Assembly (NCBI GenBank): GCA_903929105.1
Contig: CAIYTL010000234.1
Span: 1 to 6,214, forward strand
DNA: 6,214 nt
Source of the DNA: an uncultured Micrococcales bacterium
GTDB lineage: Bacteria; Actinomycetota; Actinomycetes; Actinomycetales; Microbacteriaceae
Direction of reading: 5' to 3'
Shown: one piece after another, positions 5,486 to 6,214 of the stretch
Position numbering within the stretch: position 1 is the stretch's first letter
Layout of the letters: each line of letters begins with the position of its first letter
The notes under the pieces: generated by a model
What the model saw: only the letters and a program-made list of their open reading frames with translations
Databases searched by the model: none
Told to the model about the DNA's origin: nothing
Program-made: the position numbers and the translations under genes

Positions 5486-6214
5486 CTAGTCTTCGAGCAG
5501 TGCCGCTGCAGCGGCCTCGTCAATAAACCAAAGTGTTGCGTCGCGACCTGCTACGCGCCCAACTGGCAACGCTGACGGGTTTTCGCCAAAGGCAACGCCA
5601 ACCGGTTCAGCCTTGTCGGCACCTGAGACTACAAACCAAACCTGATGCGCGCTGTTTAGAGCGTCATAGGTGAAGCTTAAACGTGCAGGTGGTGGTTTAG
5701 GCGAGTCATGTTCAGCGATGATTGCTACGCCGGCCTTAGGCGCAATCTTGCCGGGGAACAAACTTGCGATGTGACCGTCAGGGCCCATGCCTAAAAAGAC
5801 CACGTCGAACTCTGGCACGATCTCGTCGACCGCTGCAAACTCTGCCACGTGAGAGGCAAACTGCGCGGCAGCCTGGTCAAGACTCAAACCCGAATCGGTT
5901 GAGGCAAAGCTGTGCACCTTGGCTGGGTCAAGGGTGATTTTGCTAAGCAGAGCATCGCGTGCCTGGTTCTCGTTGCGGTCAACGCTGTCGCCGGCAACAT
6001 AGCGCTCGTCGCCCCACCAAAAGTGAATTCGGGTGAAGTCGAGTTCGTCAACACCGTCGGCTGCTGCAATGGCAGCCAAAGTTTTAATGCCAACGGTGCC
6101 ACCGGTTAGAACCACGTGCGCCTCAGCTTTTTGCTCAAGCACTTCGGTTAGGTGCTCAATAAAGGCTTCGGCCGCCGTTTCGGCAACTGCTTGACCGTCG
6201 TCGCAAAGAAACAC
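5486..6214 (-). CDS. pgl: 6-phosphogluconolactonase, N-terminus cut by window edge
   Basis: Hydrolyses 6-phosphoglucono-1,5-lactone to 6-phosphogluconate, the second step of the oxidative pentose phosphate pathway. The visible 242 residues carry the DevB/Pgl hallmarks: VVLTGGTVGIKTL (34-46; phosphosugar binding), FWWGDERYV (65-73), DRNENQAR (79-86) and LGMGPDGHIASLFPG (141-155), whose His148 is the likely catalytic residue, followed by the C-terminal VWFVVSGADKAEPV segment. The codon at the edge happens to be GTG, but homologues carry roughly ten more residues (a basic M..RRV-type start) before this point. The frame therefore most likely continues past 6214 and the true start is not visible. 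It is convergent to rbpA and separated from it by 8 bases. In Microbacteriaceae I would expect opcA and zwf upstream of it, beyond the right edge. The protein ends in DEAAAAALLED. Confidence 0.95.
   Translation of the reverse strand: MFLCDDGQAVAETAAEAFIEHLTEVLEQKAEAHVVLTGGTVGIKTLAAIAAADGVDELDFTRIHFWWGDERYVAGDSVDRNENQARDALLSKITLDPAKVHSFASTDSGLSLDQAAAQFASHVAEFAAVDEIVPEFDVVFLGMGPDGHIASLFPGKIAPKAGVAIIAEHDSPKPPPARLSFTYDALNSAHQVWFVVSGADKAEPVGVAFGENPSALPVGRVAGRDATLWFIDEAAAAALLED
5502..5515. repeat. Perfect 14-base palindrome in the 3' end of pgl
   Basis: GCCGCTGCAGCGGC equals its own reverse complement. It lies in the alanine codons of the pgl C-terminus (DEAAAAALLED), 30 bases beyond the similar palindrome at the end of rbpA. 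On the pgl strand no T run follows, so it is not a canonical terminator. It may be only a by-product of alternating alanine codons. Confidence 0.5.

Noticed and set aside
5912..6109. Plus-strand open frame opposite pgl
   Set aside because: It is antisense to the conserved lactonase motifs and shows no independent coding evidence.

Overview
The window holds seven housekeeping genes or gene parts of an actinobacterium, plus an unrelated fragment at its left edge. WhiA and RbpA are present, and both point to Actinobacteria (RbpA is restricted to that phylum). The SOD resembles the mycobacterial type. The order whiA - sod - gap - pgk - tpiA - secG - rbpA, followed by a convergent pgl, is the arrangement I would expect in Microbacteriaceae. 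Base composition looks moderate (about half G+C by eye) with frequent CTA, TTG and TTT codons. This suggests a low-GC freshwater lineage such as Rhodoluna or Aquiluna, not a high-GC soil actinobacterium. That genus-level placement is inference.

Layout. Bases 1-82 read on the minus strand as a piece of a DNA amino-methyltransferase with its catalytic SPPY motif. This fragment meets, head to head, a whiA that has lost about its first 35-40 codons (recognisable from about 77, stop at 946). Then come sod (988-1611), gap (1715-2722), pgk (2747-3952), tpiA (3945-4730, overlapping pgk by 8 bases), secG (4773-5033) and rbpA (5091-5477), all on the plus strand. pgl (5486-6214, minus strand) converges on rbpA, with 8 bases between the two stop codons, and runs off the right edge before its start. 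No stretch over 300 bases lacks a gene; the longest spacer is 103 bases, between sod and gap.

How the genes work together. gap, pgk and tpiA encode three consecutive triose-phosphate steps of glycolysis/gluconeogenesis. pgl serves the oxidative pentose phosphate pathway. secG encodes a small subunit of the Sec translocon, rbpA an activator of RNA polymerase holoenzyme, whiA a developmental/cell-division regulator, and sod removes superoxide. The tight plus-strand spacing suggests that gap to rbpA are largely co-transcribed.

I found no previously undescribed system. The most notable signal is the methyltransferase/whiA junction near base 80. Both genes lose their 5' ends at the same point, in inverted orientation, with up to about six shared bases. 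This looks more like an amplification or assembly chimera than real gene order, but a true rearrangement cannot be excluded from the sequence alone. A second, minor point is a pair of perfect GC-rich palindromes flanking the rbpA/pgl junction, both lying inside alanine-rich C-terminal coding tails.
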